In this document: positions 17,547 to 26,123 of the stretch, one piece after another
Layout: each line of letters begins with the position of its first letter
Position numbering within the stretch: the stretch's first letter is position 1
Assembly (NCBI GenBank): GCA_051985675.1
Contig: JBPYFJ010000044.1
Span: 52,836 to 116,835 of the forward strand
Direction: 5' to 3'
DNA: 64,000 nucleotides
Source: JAFAXD01 sp051985675
GTDB taxonomy: Bacteria > Pseudomonadota > Alphaproteobacteria > Rhizobiales > Xanthobacteraceae
The notes under the pieces: model-generated
The model's database searches: none
Seen by the model: the letters and a program-made list of their open reading frames with translations, nothing else
What the model was told of the DNA's origin: nothing
Program-made: the position numbers and the translations under genes

Positions 17547-18572
17547 ATGGCGAAAAAATCAGCCCGCGCTTCGACGCCGCGCGTGAATGATGACATCGGC
17601 GAGGAGCTGCGGCTCAAGATGTACCGCATGCAGCTCGAGATCCGCGAGGCCGAGCAGCGCGCCTACGATTTGTTCCTGCAGAACCTGGTCAAGGGCACCA
17701 GCCACCTCTCCATCGGGCAGGAGGCGGTCGCCGTGGGATTCGCCGCCGCCATGCGCCCCGGAGATCTCAGCTTCTGCACCTATCGCGGGCACGCCCACAC
17801 GCTCGCACGCGGCGTACCGGTCGAGAAAGTGCTGGGCGAATTGATGCAGCGCGACAACGGGCTGATGCGCGGCAAGGGCGGCTCGATGCATCTCACGTCG
17901 GCCAAGCACGGCGTGATGGGCTCCTATGCGATCATCGGCGCGCACCTGCCGATCGCCTGTGGGGCCGCGCTGCGCGCGCAATACAAGGGCCACAACGACG
18001 TGTCGGTCTGCTTCTTCGGCGACGGCACCACCAACATCGGGGCGTTTCACGAGGCATTGAACTTCGCCGTCGTGTGGAAGCTGCCGGTCGTGTTCGTGTG
18101 CGAGAACAACCTTTATATGGAATACACGCCGATCGGCGACGTGACCGCGGTCGAGCATCCGGCCGCCGACCGCGCGGGCGCCTACGGGCTCGACCGCATC
18201 ATCATCGACGGCAACGATGCCGACATCGTGTACCGGACCGCCAAGGCCGCCTACGAGCGCGCCCGCGGCGGCCGCGGCCCCTCGCTGATCGAATGCATGA
18301 CCTACCGGCATAGTGGCCATTCCCGCGCCGACCCGGCCAAGTACCGGCCGGAGGGCGAACTCGATCGCTGGAAGCAGCATGATCCGATCAAGCTCTATCG
18401 CGAGCGCCTCAAGCAATTCGGTGTCGCCGAGGAGGCGATCACCAAGATCGAGACCGAGACGATGCGGATGATCGACGCGGCGACCGCGGCCTGCAAGGCG
18501 GCGCCGCCGCCGTCGATGGATATCCTCACCACCGACGTCTACGCCGACGGAGGGTTCGCATGGCGGAACTGA
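17547..18572 (+). CDS. 2-oxoacid dehydrogenase E1 component, alpha subunit (pyruvate/acetoin type)
   Basis: A 341-residue thiamine-diphosphate enzyme subunit. It has the GKGGSMHL block, the TPP motif starting at Gly158 (GDGTTNIGAFHEALNFA) and ending in CENN, and the phosphorylation-loop region YRHSGHSRADPAKYR. The acyl-donor specificity (pyruvate, acetoin or a branched 2-oxoacid) is not fixed by these motifs. It overlaps the E1 beta start by 13 bases. Downstream are an aldehyde dehydrogenase and E2, suggesting a dedicated catabolic complex, perhaps acetoin-like, rather than the housekeeping PDH. Confidence 0.9.
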   Translation: MAKKSARASTPRVNDDIGEELRLKMYRMQLEIREAEQRAYDLFLQNLVKGTSHLSIGQEAVAVGFAAAMRPGDLSFCTYRGHAHTLARGVPVEKVLGELMQRDNGLMRGKGGSMHLTSAKHGVMGSYAIIGAHLPIACGAALRAQYKGHNDVSVCFFGDGTTNIGAFHEALNFAVVWKLPVVFVCENNLYMEYTPIGDVTAVEHPAADRAGAYGLDRIIIDGNDADIVYRTAKAAYERARGGRGPSLIECMTYRHSGHSRADPAKYRPEGELDRWKQHDPIKLYRERLKQFGVAEEAITKIETETMRMIDAATAACKAAPPPSMDILTTDVYADGGFAWRN

Positions 18573-19540
18573 CCTACCGCGACGCAGTCGCGCGCGGCAT
18601 CGCGCAGGAGATGGCGCGTGATCCCGACGTGATCTTCTTCGGCGAGGACGTGGCCAAGCCCGGCGGCGTGTTCAAGGCAACGGTCGGGCTCTACGAGCAG
18701 TTCGGCCCCAAGCGCGTGCGCGACACGCCGATCTCCGAACAGGCGATCATGGGCGCTGCCATGGGTGCGGCGATGACCGGATTGAAGCCGATCGCCGAGA
18801 TCATGTTCTCGGATTTCTTTGCGGTCTGCTTCGATTATATCGCCAACGAGTTTCCCAAGACCCGCTACATGTCGAACGGGCAGCTCAAATGCCCGCTGGT
18901 CGTGCGCACCGGCAACGGCGCCGGCTCGCGTTTCGGCGCGCAGCATTCCCAGAGCGTCGAGAACTGGTGCATGATGATTCCGGGCCTCAAGGTGGTGGCG
19001 CCGTCGAACCCGCGCGACGTGATCGGGCTGATGGCAGCGGCGGTGCGCGATCCCGATCCGGTAATCTTCTTCGAGCACAAGTCGCTCTATCCGATCAAAG
19101 GCGAGGTGCCGGACGGCGAGATTGTCGACAGCCTCGGCACCGCCGCGATCGCGCGGCCCGGCAAGGATGCGACCATCCTGGCGCTCGCCCTGATGGTGCC
19201 GCGCGCGCTGGCGGCGGCCGAGCGGCTGAAGACGGAACACGAGATCGACTGCGAGGTTATCGACGTGCGCTCGCTGGTGCCGCTCGACACGCAGACGATT
19301 CTGGGGTCGGTCGGCCGCACCCACCGGGTGTTCACGGTCGAGGAAAATCCGCGGCTGTGCGGCTGGGGCGCCGAGATCGTGTCGATCATCGCCGATGAGG
19401 CGTTCTACGATCTCGACGGTCCGCCGGTACGGATCACGACGCCGCATATCCCGTTGCCGGCGGCCGACATTCTGGAAGACGCCATTCTTCCGACCGTGGA
19501 CCGGATCGCCGAGACCGTACGGCGATCGCTGCAAAGCTGA
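18560..19540 (+). CDS. 2-oxoacid dehydrogenase E1 component, beta subunit
   Basis: A 326-residue transketolase-type subunit: YRDAVARGIAQEMARDPDVIFFGEDVA at the start, DTPISEQAIMGAA, EHKSLYP and a C-terminal domain with EVIDVRSLVPLDTQTI. It completes the E1 heterotetramer with the alpha subunit. The ATG at 18560 lies inside the alpha reading frame with GGAGGG just upstream, so translation is coupled. Confidence 0.92.
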   Translation: MAELTYRDAVARGIAQEMARDPDVIFFGEDVAKPGGVFKATVGLYEQFGPKRVRDTPISEQAIMGAAMGAAMTGLKPIAEIMFSDFFAVCFDYIANEFPKTRYMSNGQLKCPLVVRTGNGAGSRFGAQHSQSVENWCMMIPGLKVVAPSNPRDVIGLMAAAVRDPDPVIFFEHKSLYPIKGEVPDGEIVDSLGTAAIARPGKDATILALALMVPRALAAAERLKTEHEIDCEVIDVRSLVPLDTQTILGSVGRTHRVFTVEENPRLCGWGAEIVSIIADEAFYDLDGPPVRITTPHIPLPAADILEDAILPTVDRIAETVRRSLQS

Positions 19541-19573
19541 CGCGCGAGCGCCCAGGAGCCTAAGGAGGACGCC

Positions 19574-21025
19574 ATGTACGACAACCTGCTCGCCAACGTT
19601 CCGACCGATCTCTACATCGGCGGCAAGTGGCGCAAATCCTCCGACAACCAGCGCTTCGATGTGATCGATCCGGCGACCGAGAAAACCATCGCGTCGGTCG
19701 CGAGCGCCAGTGTCGAGGACGCCAGGGCCGCCGTCGACGCCGCCAGCGCCGCCATGGAAGGTTGGGCCGCCAAGAAACCGCGCGAGCGCGCCGAGGTGCT
19801 GCGCAAGGCGTTTGAGCTGATCCTGCGCGATACCGAACGTTTCGCCAAGCTGATGACGATCGAAAACGGCAAGGCGCTCGCCGATTCGCGCGCCGAAGTC
19901 GCCTATGCGGCCGAGTTCTTCCGCTGGTACGCCGAAGAGGCGGTGCGCAACATCGGCGACGTCTCGCGCGCACCCTCATCCGGTGCCCGCATCTTCGTGC
20001 AGCACAAGCCGGCCGGCGTCGCGGTACTGGTCACGCCGTGGAATTTCCCTGCCGCGATGGCCACGCGCAAGATCGGTCCCGCGCTCGCGGCCGGCTGCGC
20101 CGTGGTGCTCAAGCCCGCCTCGGAAACGCCGCTCACCATGCTGGCGCTGATGCCGGTGATGGAAGAAGCCGGCGTGCCTGCTGGCGTCATCAACGTGCTC
20201 CCTTCGCGCCGGTCGGGCCCAGTCGTCGACGCCATGCTCAAGGACCCGCGCGTGCGCGTCGTGTCGTTTACCGGATCGACCGAGGTCGGGCGCAAGCTCC
20301 TGCACGCGGCCGCCGACAATGTGGTGAAGCCCGCGATGGAGCTCGGTGGCAACGCGCCGTTCATCGTGTTTGATGACGCGGACGTCGATGCAGCGATCGA
20401 CGGCGCCATGATCGCCAAGATGCGCAACATGGGCGAGGCCTGCACCGCCGCGAACCGCTTCTATGTGCACGAAAAGGTGCATGACGAATTCGCCAAGAAG
20501 CTCACCGCGCGCATGCAAGCGCTCAAGATCGGCAACGGTCTCGACGACGGCGTGATGCTCGGTCCGCTGGTCAACGCCGACACCCGTGACAAGGTCAAGG
20601 CGTTGGTCGCGGACGCGGTCGGCAAAGGCGCCTCGGTGCTCACGGGCGGCAAGGCGCCGAGCGGCCCCGGATACTTCTATCCGGCGACCGTGCTCGACAA
20701 GGTGCCCGATAGTGCCAAGCTGCTGCGCGAGGAGATTTTTGGCCCGGTCGCGGCGCTGCAGACCTTCAACTCGGAGGACGATGTGATCAAGCGGGCGAAC
20801 GACACCGAGTATGGCCTCGTGGCTTATGTCTACACCCGCGATCTCACCCGCGGCATGCGCGTCTCGGAGCGGCTCGACTTCGGGATGATCGGCCTCAACC
20901 GCGGCCTCGTCTCTGACCCGGCCGCGCCGTTCGGCGGCATGAAACAAAGCGGAATCGGGCGCGAAGGCGCGCACGAAGGGCTGATGGAGTTCATGGAAAC
21001 CCAGTACGTGTCGCTGACGTGGTAA
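19574..21025 (+). CDS. NAD(P)-dependent aldehyde dehydrogenase (succinate-semialdehyde dehydrogenase-like)
   Basis: A 483-residue aldehyde dehydrogenase superfamily enzyme with general base Glu256 (MELGGN) and catalytic Cys290 (GEACTAANR). The closing APFGGMKQSGIGREGAHEG block is typical of the GabD/succinate-semialdehyde group. A strong AAGGAGG lies ahead of the start. It sits between E1 beta and E2, an unusual place that suggests it supplies or removes an aldehyde linked to the oxoacid substrate. Confidence 0.9.
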   Translation: MYDNLLANVPTDLYIGGKWRKSSDNQRFDVIDPATEKTIASVASASVEDARAAVDAASAAMEGWAAKKPRERAEVLRKAFELILRDTERFAKLMTIENGKALADSRAEVAYAAEFFRWYAEEAVRNIGDVSRAPSSGARIFVQHKPAGVAVLVTPWNFPAAMATRKIGPALAAGCAVVLKPASETPLTMLALMPVMEEAGVPAGVINVLPSRRSGPVVDAMLKDPRVRVVSFTGSTEVGRKLLHAAADNVVKPAMELGGNAPFIVFDDADVDAAIDGAMIAKMRNMGEACTAANRFYVHEKVHDEFAKKLTARMQALKIGNGLDDGVMLGPLVNADTRDKVKALVADAVGKGASVLTGGKAPSGPGYFYPATVLDKVPDSAKLLREEIFGPVAALQTFNSEDDVIKRANDTEYGLVAYVYTRDLTRGMRVSERLDFGMIGLNRGLVSDPAAPFGGMKQSGIGREGAHEGLMEFMETQYVSLTW

Positions 21026-21062
21026 TGACCGTGCCGAGTTAGGCGCGAAACGGGGCGCGCTG

Positions 21063-22382
21063 ATGGACATTTTGATGCCGCAGCTCGGCGAGACCGTCGC
21101 CGAGGGCAAGATCACCAAATGGTTCAAGGCTGCCGGCGACGCGGTGAAGCCGGGCGACAACCTGTTCGAGATCGAGACCGACAAGACCTCGATGGAAGTG
21201 CCGGCGACGGCGGCCGGCGTGCTGACCGAAATTCGCGTGCGCGAAGGCGACAGTGTTCCGGTCGGCGCGGTGGTGGCGATCATGTCCGGCGCAGGCACAG
21301 CGACAGCCGGCGCCGCGCCGGCGGCAAGTCCCGCCCCGCCGGCGGCATCGGCCGCAGTCCGCGCATTCGCACCGACCCCGTCGCGCCCGTCGCCGCAGCA
21401 GCCCGTCCGGCTCGATCCGTTCCGCGAGGTGCGCACGCCCGAGCGCAACTTCGGTCCGGCGAAACTCCCGGGCGGTACGCGCGTCACTCCGTTGGCACGC
21501 CGGCTCGCGGTCGAAGCCGGGGTCGACCTGGGCAAATTGTCCCCCTCCGGCCCGCACGGCCGCATTGTCGCGCGCGACGTTCAGGCGCTGGCGGCGAAGG
21601 CCGCGCCCGCAGCTGCGGCCGCGCCGAGCCTGAAACCGGCCGGCGACGCCGCGCGCGTGATCGCGCTCTACGAACCCGGCAGCTTCGATGAAGTACCGCT
21701 AGACAACATGCGGCGCATCATTGCGGCGCGGCTGATCGAAGCCAAACAGACCGTTCCGCACTTCTATCTGAGTGCGGATGTAACGATCGAACGCTTGCTC
21801 GAGGTGCGCGAGGAAACCAACGCGACGGCGCCCAAGGGCACCGCCGGAGAACCAGCTTACCGGCTCTCGGTCAACGATTTCGTGGTCAAGGCGCTGGCAT
21901 TGGCCTTGCTGCGGGTGCCGGCCGCCAACGCGGTGTGGGCGCACGACCGGATCCTGCGCTTCCGTGGGGCCGATGTCGGCGTCGCGGTTGCAATCGAGGG
22001 CGGTCTCATCACGCCGGTCATCCGCAATGCCGAGCGCAAAAACATCATCGAGATCTCCGCCGAGATGAAGGACCTCGCCGCGCGGGCGCGCGCGCGCCGG
22101 CTCAAGCCGCACGAATTCCAGGGCGGCGCCAGCGCGGTGTCCAATCTCGGCATGTACGGCGTGCGCGAGTTCGCGGCGATCATCAATCCGCCGCATGCGA
22201 CCATCCTGGCGGTCGGCGCTGGCGAACGGCGGCCGGTCGAGACTCCGGATGGAGTCCGCTTCGTCAGCCGGATGACGGTGACGTTGTCGTGCGATCATCG
22301 GGTGGTCGATGGTGCGCTCGGAGCCGAGCTTCTGGCGGCCTTCAAATCGCTGATCGAGCATCCGGTTGGTCTATTGATCTAG
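21063..22382 (+). CDS. Dihydrolipoamide acyltransferase (E2)
   Basis: A 439-residue E2. One lipoyl domain carries Lys41 in ETDKTS; an Ala/Pro-rich linker follows (about 78-120); the E1/E3-binding domain covers about 139-175 (TPLARRLAVEAGVDLGKL); the catalytic domain ends with His412 and Asp416 in DHRVVDG. It transfers the acyl group from E1 to CoA. No E3 gene follows, so the complex probably borrows dihydrolipoamide dehydrogenase from elsewhere. Confidence 0.92.
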   Translation: MDILMPQLGETVAEGKITKWFKAAGDAVKPGDNLFEIETDKTSMEVPATAAGVLTEIRVREGDSVPVGAVVAIMSGAGTATAGAAPAASPAPPAASAAVRAFAPTPSRPSPQQPVRLDPFREVRTPERNFGPAKLPGGTRVTPLARRLAVEAGVDLGKLSPSGPHGRIVARDVQALAAKAAPAAAAAPSLKPAGDAARVIALYEPGSFDEVPLDNMRRIIAARLIEAKQTVPHFYLSADVTIERLLEVREETNATAPKGTAGEPAYRLSVNDFVVKALALALLRVPAANAVWAHDRILRFRGADVGVAVAIEGGLITPVIRNAERKNIIEISAEMKDLAARARARRLKPHEFQGGASAVSNLGMYGVREFAAIINPPHATILAVGAGERRPVETPDGVRFVSRMTVTLSCDHRVVDGALGAELLAAFKSLIEHPVGLLI

Positions 22383-22513
22383 GCGCATTCCAAAGCAGGG
22401 GGATCCGGCTTCCTACCGGCCATCGGCGGGCACCGGCAGGTACCAACCGGGACATGCTCCAACAAAAACGATAGTATCCCGCGCGCGGCGCGCCGGTGGG
22501 AAGGAGTTCGGTA

Positions 22514-23203
22514 ATGCGGGACATTCTGCGTCTTGCCGCGGTGTGTGGTGCGGCGCTGGCGCCGATGGAAGCATTGGCGCAGAGCGATGCCGAGAAGGCG
22601 CTGGCCGGCGCATGGGAGGTCTCGAACGCCGAGCACGACAAGACCTGCCCGCTCACGTTCAAGGCCGAGACGGCGCCGGGCGGACTGAAGCTCGAGTTCG
22701 ACCGCGCCGCGTGCGGGGCTAATTTTCCGCCGCTCAAGGAAGCCAACGCCTGGAGTCTCTTCGGCGACAACGCCGTGCGGATCCTCGGCGCCAAGGGCAA
22801 GGTGCTCTACGAATTCACCGAGGTCGAAGGCGGCACCTACGAGTCGCTGCGTCCGGGTCAGCCGCTCACGTTTCTGCAGAGCGCGGCCGCGCTCGGCCCG
22901 CCGCCCGCGACGGCCGAGCAAATGACCGGGGACTGGAGCGTCGTACGCGGCGCCAGCGATCCGATCTGCACCCTGACGCTGGCGATGACCGCGACCGCGG
23001 CCGGCAAGGACGAGTACGCGCTCAAGGTGCAGCCCGGCTGCGATGCCGCCGTGGTCGGCTTCGGACCCGTCTCCTGGCACATGGAGAACGGCGAACTAGT
23101 GCTCAAATCGGGGCGCGGACCGACTTGGCGGTTTGAGGAAAACGACGGAACCTGGGAACGCGTGCCGGAAGGCACCGACCCGATCATGCTGGTGCGGCCG
23201 TAA
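22514..23203 (+). CDS. AprI/Inh-family metalloprotease inhibitor-like protein (two domains)
   Basis: A 229-residue secreted protein with a signal peptide (about 1-22, ending EALAQ). Two repeated beta-barrel-like domains follow, each with a Gly-x-Trp start (LAGAWEVSN; MTGDWSVVR), a pair of cysteines (TCPLTF with RAACG; ICTLTL with QPGCD) and a WSL or WHM block. This resembles the inhibitor of serralysin-type metalloproteases, doubled. AAGGAG lies 8 bases before the ATG at 22514, fixing the start. No serralysin gene is nearby, so the target is unknown. Confidence 0.75.
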   Translation: MRDILRLAAVCGAALAPMEALAQSDAEKALAGAWEVSNAEHDKTCPLTFKAETAPGGLKLEFDRAACGANFPPLKEANAWSLFGDNAVRILGAKGKVLYEFTEVEGGTYESLRPGQPLTFLQSAAALGPPPATAEQMTGDWSVVRGASDPICTLTLAMTATAAGKDEYALKVQPGCDAAVVGFGPVSWHMENGELVLKSGRGPTWRFEENDGTWERVPEGTDPIMLVRP

Positions 23204-23235
23204 ACCGAAACCGACTAGGCGGCGAGGCGAGCCCG

Positions 23236-23655
23236 CTATTGCTGCTCCGCCAATCCTTCGATCGTCACCAATCGAAACTTCCCGCCGCTCTGCCGAATTT
23301 TAGCTGCCGACTGATTCTCAGGCGATTCGTACCAGCGCCTGGCTGCTTCCTGGCTCGGGAACTGCAGGATCGCCATGCAACAAGGGACGGGTCCGGCACC
23401 CTCGAGGAGCGTGTTTCGCTGGCTGCGCGCGAGATAATGTGCGCCGTACTTGGGAAGGATGTCGCGCGCCAGCTTGGCATATTCCTGCTGGATTGATTCG
23501 GGGCCGGTGGTTTCAAGCCGCTCCACAATGACGAATGCCGGAGGGTCGCTTTGGCGTTGCGCCGGCGACGATGTTAACAACGCAGCCGAGCCGACGGCCG
23601 CAACGCCTAGTACTGCGATGAAGCGCCATCGAGGCGCGCGCACACGCTTGAGCAT
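23236..23655 (-). CDS. DUF1330 domain protein with N-terminal membrane anchor
   Basis: A 139-residue protein with an N-terminal hydrophobic helix (about 12-28) acting as a signal or anchor, then a ferredoxin-like DUF1330 domain (FVIVERLETTG, then CCMAILQFPSQEAARRWYESPENQ). Members of this family have no firm biochemical role. The gene converges with the AprI-like gene. Confidence 0.78.
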   Translation of the reverse strand: MLKRVRAPRWRFIAVLGVAAVGSAALLTSSPAQRQSDPPAFVIVERLETTGPESIQQEYAKLARDILPKYGAHYLARSQRNTLLEGAGPVPCCMAILQFPSQEAARRWYESPENQSAAKIRQSGGKFRLVTIEGLAEQQ

Positions 23656-23807
23656 TGATGGTCCTCCTCGAGCAGCAACAACGTGCCGATTAGGACGCGC
23701 CGACGCAGGGGAGCGATAGCTTCTTTCGACTCGTCCGACTGCAAAACGGCGCCGTCGGACGGCGGGTCCGCGCTTGCACTATCACAGCTGCGTGATTGCT
23801 GCGGCGC

Positions 23808-24302
23808 CTACGCGCTTGCCCGTCGACTGGTGTGCTGCTCGACGATCAACGCAGCCAGGCGCTCGAAGCTCGTCTCCCAGCCAATGCAGGCACCCGTGCA
23901 TTGAACACGCGCGATAAATCCTTCGTGCCGGAGCGTGATACGGGTTCCGCCTTCCAGCGCCTCGAGCAGATAGGTCACGATCGTCGGCGCTCCGGGCGCG
24001 CCCGCGCGTTGCCACGTGTGCACGAGCTTGCGCGGCGGATCGACTTCGAGAAATTCACCTTCGAGCACATAGGGCTGTCCATGAACCCGGCCCGACGCAC
24101 GCCAGCGTCCGCCGACGCGCACGTCGCCGGTCCATTCCTTGGTGTCGAAGACGCCGGGCCTCACCCACCAGTCGACGATTTCCTTTGAGGCGAGTGCGCG
24201 GAACACCCGTTCCGGTGGCGCAGCGATTTCGACACTCGCCAGGATGCGGCCTTCGGTGAGATCGGCGACGGCTCGCGCACGGTTGCTCTCGATGTCGCTC
24301 AT
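23808..24302 (-). CDS. SRPBCC / AHSA1-like domain protein
   Basis: A 164-residue START/Bet v1-like fold protein: EIAAPPERVFRALASKEIVDWW at the front and GGTRITLRHEGF near the end. Such proteins bind hydrophobic ligands or act as Aha1-like cochaperones. The ATG overlaps the ArsR stop (ATGA), the very common ArsR-SRPBCC operon layout, so it is regulated by the upstream repressor. Confidence 0.85.
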   Translation of the reverse strand: MSDIESNRARAVADLTEGRILASVEIAAPPERVFRALASKEIVDWWVRPGVFDTKEWTGDVRVGGRWRASGRVHGQPYVLEGEFLEVDPPRKLVHTWQRAGAPGAPTIVTYLLEALEGGTRITLRHEGFIARVQCTGACIGWETSFERLAALIVEQHTSRRASA

Positions 24303-24619
24303 TTTACCTCCAGGTTACGCTTCAATCGGGCCAAGCTTGCCTGCCAGAACGCCCGGTAGCCTTCAATCCAGCCCGCGACGCTTTGCAGCGGCAGCGGGTC
24401 GACCGCGTACATACGCTCGCGTCCAATGCGGGTGTCGGTAACAAGGCGCGCCCGCCGCAGCACACGCAGATGCTTGGAAATGGCGGGACGGCTCTGCCGA
24501 AAGTCGGCTGCCAGCGCACCGGCATTCGCGGGTCCGGCACGCAGCCGATCAAGGATCGCGCGCCGCGTGGGGTCGGCAATGGCGCGGAACACGTCGTCGG
24601 AGGCTTGCGCGCGGTGCAT
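24299..24619 (-). CDS. ArsR-family winged-helix repressor
   Basis: A 106-residue regulator with the start FRAIADPTRRAILDRLRAGP and the recognition helix region SRPAISKHLRVLRRARLV. No metal-binding CxC pair is seen in the recognition helix, so it belongs to the non-metal ArsR branch that controls an SRPBCC partner. A palindrome overlapping its own start codon (24619-24646) is probably its operator. Confidence 0.88.
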   Translation of the reverse strand: MHRAQASDDVFRAIADPTRRAILDRLRAGPANAGALAADFRQSRPAISKHLRVLRRARLVTDTRIGRERMYAVDPLPLQSVAGWIEGYRAFWQASLARLKRNLEVK

Positions 24620-24646
24620 GATATGTAACCAATTGATTACGTATCA
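24619..24646. promoter_or_regulatory. Palindrome at the ArsR start, probable autoregulatory operator
   Basis: TGATATGTAA and TTACGTATCA are inverted arms (9 of 10 pair) with an 8-base spacer. The left arm touches the first base of the ArsR start codon, so a bound repressor would block transcription of the ArsR-SRPBCC pair. Confidence 0.6.
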
Positions 24647-24725
24647 TGGACAGGGCCGCGCGTAAAGCTTAAAGTTGCAATGACGCCGCAAGATCCGGCC
24701 GGCAATCGCAACGGGAGGCGCCGCG

Positions 24726-25433
24726 ATGGCTTATAACGAAGCTCTGGCGGCGCGCATTCGAACGCTGTTGGGAACAACGCCCGGCGTGACCGAAAAACGC
24801 ATCGTCGGCGGCGGTCTCGGTTTCATGCGCGACGGAAAGATGGTTGTCGGCGTGATGAAGGACGATCTCATGATGCGCACGGGACCTGAACGTCGCGCCG
24901 ATGTGTTGAAGCAACCCGGCGTCCGGCCGCTGCGTCTCGGCGGAAAAGTAACGGCCGCTTACGTCCTGGTCGATCCAGCAGCCATTCGGGGACGCGCGGC
25001 CCTGCGAAAGTGGATCGAGCTGGGCGCGCCGTCGGGCCGACCCACCAAGACGGCGCGCCGAAAGCATACAACCGCGAATGCCGCACCCGATCCGCGCATC
25101 GGCAAGCTGATCGACGTATTCCGCGGCGACCCAAAACTGCGCGCCGTCGCCGAGACGTTCGATGCAAGCAACGCCTCCGCGCGGCCGCGGAGGTTCGGAT
25201 CGAACGGCTTGAAGGCGAACGGCAAGCTGTTCGCCTTGTTTACGCAAGGAACGCTGGTCGTGAAGCTTCCCAAAGCGCGGGTCGACGCATTGGTCGCAAA
25301 GGGCGATGGCAAACCGTTCGACCCGGGGCACGGCCGGCTGATGAAAGAATGGGTGACAGTAGTGAGCCCGAAGGTCTCGTGGAGCGCGCTCGCAAAGGAA
25401 GCGCATGCGTTTGTGGCAAGCGCGAAACGCTGA
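24726..25433 (+). CDS. TfoX/Sxy-like protein with two related domains
   Basis: A 235-residue protein. The N-terminal ~105 residues match the TfoX N-terminal domain (MAYNEALAARIRTLLG, GGLGFMRDGKMVVGV, DDLMMRTGP). A basic linker follows (about 105-125). The C-terminal part has a second related module (LKANGKLFALFTQGTLVVKL, then DPGHGRLMKEWVTV). In gammaproteobacteria TfoX links to competence; in this lineage such proteins are common and of unknown function. Confidence 0.7.
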   Translation: MAYNEALAARIRTLLGTTPGVTEKRIVGGGLGFMRDGKMVVGVMKDDLMMRTGPERRADVLKQPGVRPLRLGGKVTAAYVLVDPAAIRGRAALRKWIELGAPSGRPTKTARRKHTTANAAPDPRIGKLIDVFRGDPKLRAVAETFDASNASARPRRFGSNGLKANGKLFALFTQGTLVVKLPKARVDALVAKGDGKPFDPGHGRLMKEWVTVVSPKVSWSALAKEAHAFVASAKR

Positions 25434-25488
25434 TGCGGGTCCGTGCGCCCGCGACAGACCCGCATGAGCCGGCGCTCTCGCTCAACGG

Positions 25489-25992
25489 CTACAGCCAGCG
25501 GCGCACACGCGTCTTGTAGTCGTGGTAATCGTCGCCGAAGCGCCGCTCGAGATAATCCTCCTCGCGCGCGACCACGCCGTAGCGCATGGTGATGGCGAGA
25601 GGCAGCATGAGGATCAGCACCCACGGGCTGCGCACCGCCAAGCCGATCCCGACGTAGATGAGAAACATGCCGAGATAGATCGGATTACGGCTCCAACCGT
25701 GAATTCCGGTCGTCACCAACGCTTGGGTGGGCTTGGTCCCCTGAACCGGGGTCGCAGCGCTCGCGAAGTTGCGAATGCCCGCGACAAAGACCGCAATACC
25801 GATAAAAATCAGGGCGCCGGCGACGATCGCGCTGACCCAGTGGGCTAGCCCGATCCTTGAAATCGGGAACGCCAACGGCACCAAGTGATCCGAGACGAAG
25901 CCGAGCAGAAGAGCGAGAAGAAACAGCAAGGGCGGCCGCGCGATGGCACGTGCGGTTTCGGTGTCACTACCCGGTTGGCTGATGGAACTCAT
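25489..25992 (-). CDS. Isoprenylcysteine carboxyl methyltransferase-like membrane protein
   Basis: A 167-residue protein with about four membrane helices and the conserved tail GVVAREEDYLERRFGDDY typical of bacterial ICMT/NnrU-like methyltransferases, including SRNPIYLGMFL. It probably methylates a lipid or small molecule using S-adenosylmethionine; the substrate is unknown. It is divergent from a MarR gene, with two palindromes in between that may control both. Confidence 0.82.
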   Translation of the reverse strand: MSSISQPGSDTETARAIARPPLLFLLALLLGFVSDHLVPLAFPISRIGLAHWVSAIVAGALIFIGIAVFVAGIRNFASAATPVQGTKPTQALVTTGIHGWSRNPIYLGMFLIYVGIGLAVRSPWVLILMLPLAITMRYGVVAREEDYLERRFGDDYHDYKTRVRRWL

Positions 25993-26046
25993 GTGGGTCC
26001 CTCCTACTTGCCGAGCACTACGTCGATGGTCAGGATCCCGCTACAG

Positions 26047-26063
26047 TGACAACATGGTTGTCA
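26047..26063. promoter_or_regulatory. Perfect 17-bp palindrome, candidate MarR operator 1
   Basis: TGACAAC-ATG-GTTGTCA is a perfect inverted repeat in the 131-base gap between the divergent ICMT-like and MarR genes, 55 bases from the former start. Confidence 0.65.
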
Positions 26064-26071
26064 TCTTAGAC

Positions 26072-26092
26072 ATTGACAACAAAGGTGTCAAT
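26072..26092. promoter_or_regulatory. Near-perfect palindrome, candidate MarR operator 2
   Basis: ATTGACA and TGTCAAT are 7-base arms around a 7-base spacer. The half-site TTGACA/TGACA is shared with the palindrome 9 bases upstream, so one dimeric regulator could bind both. The site is 31 bases before the MarR ATG. Confidence 0.65.
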
Positions 26093-26123
26093 ATCGGCTG
26101 TGTCTGAAACGGAGTGAACAACG

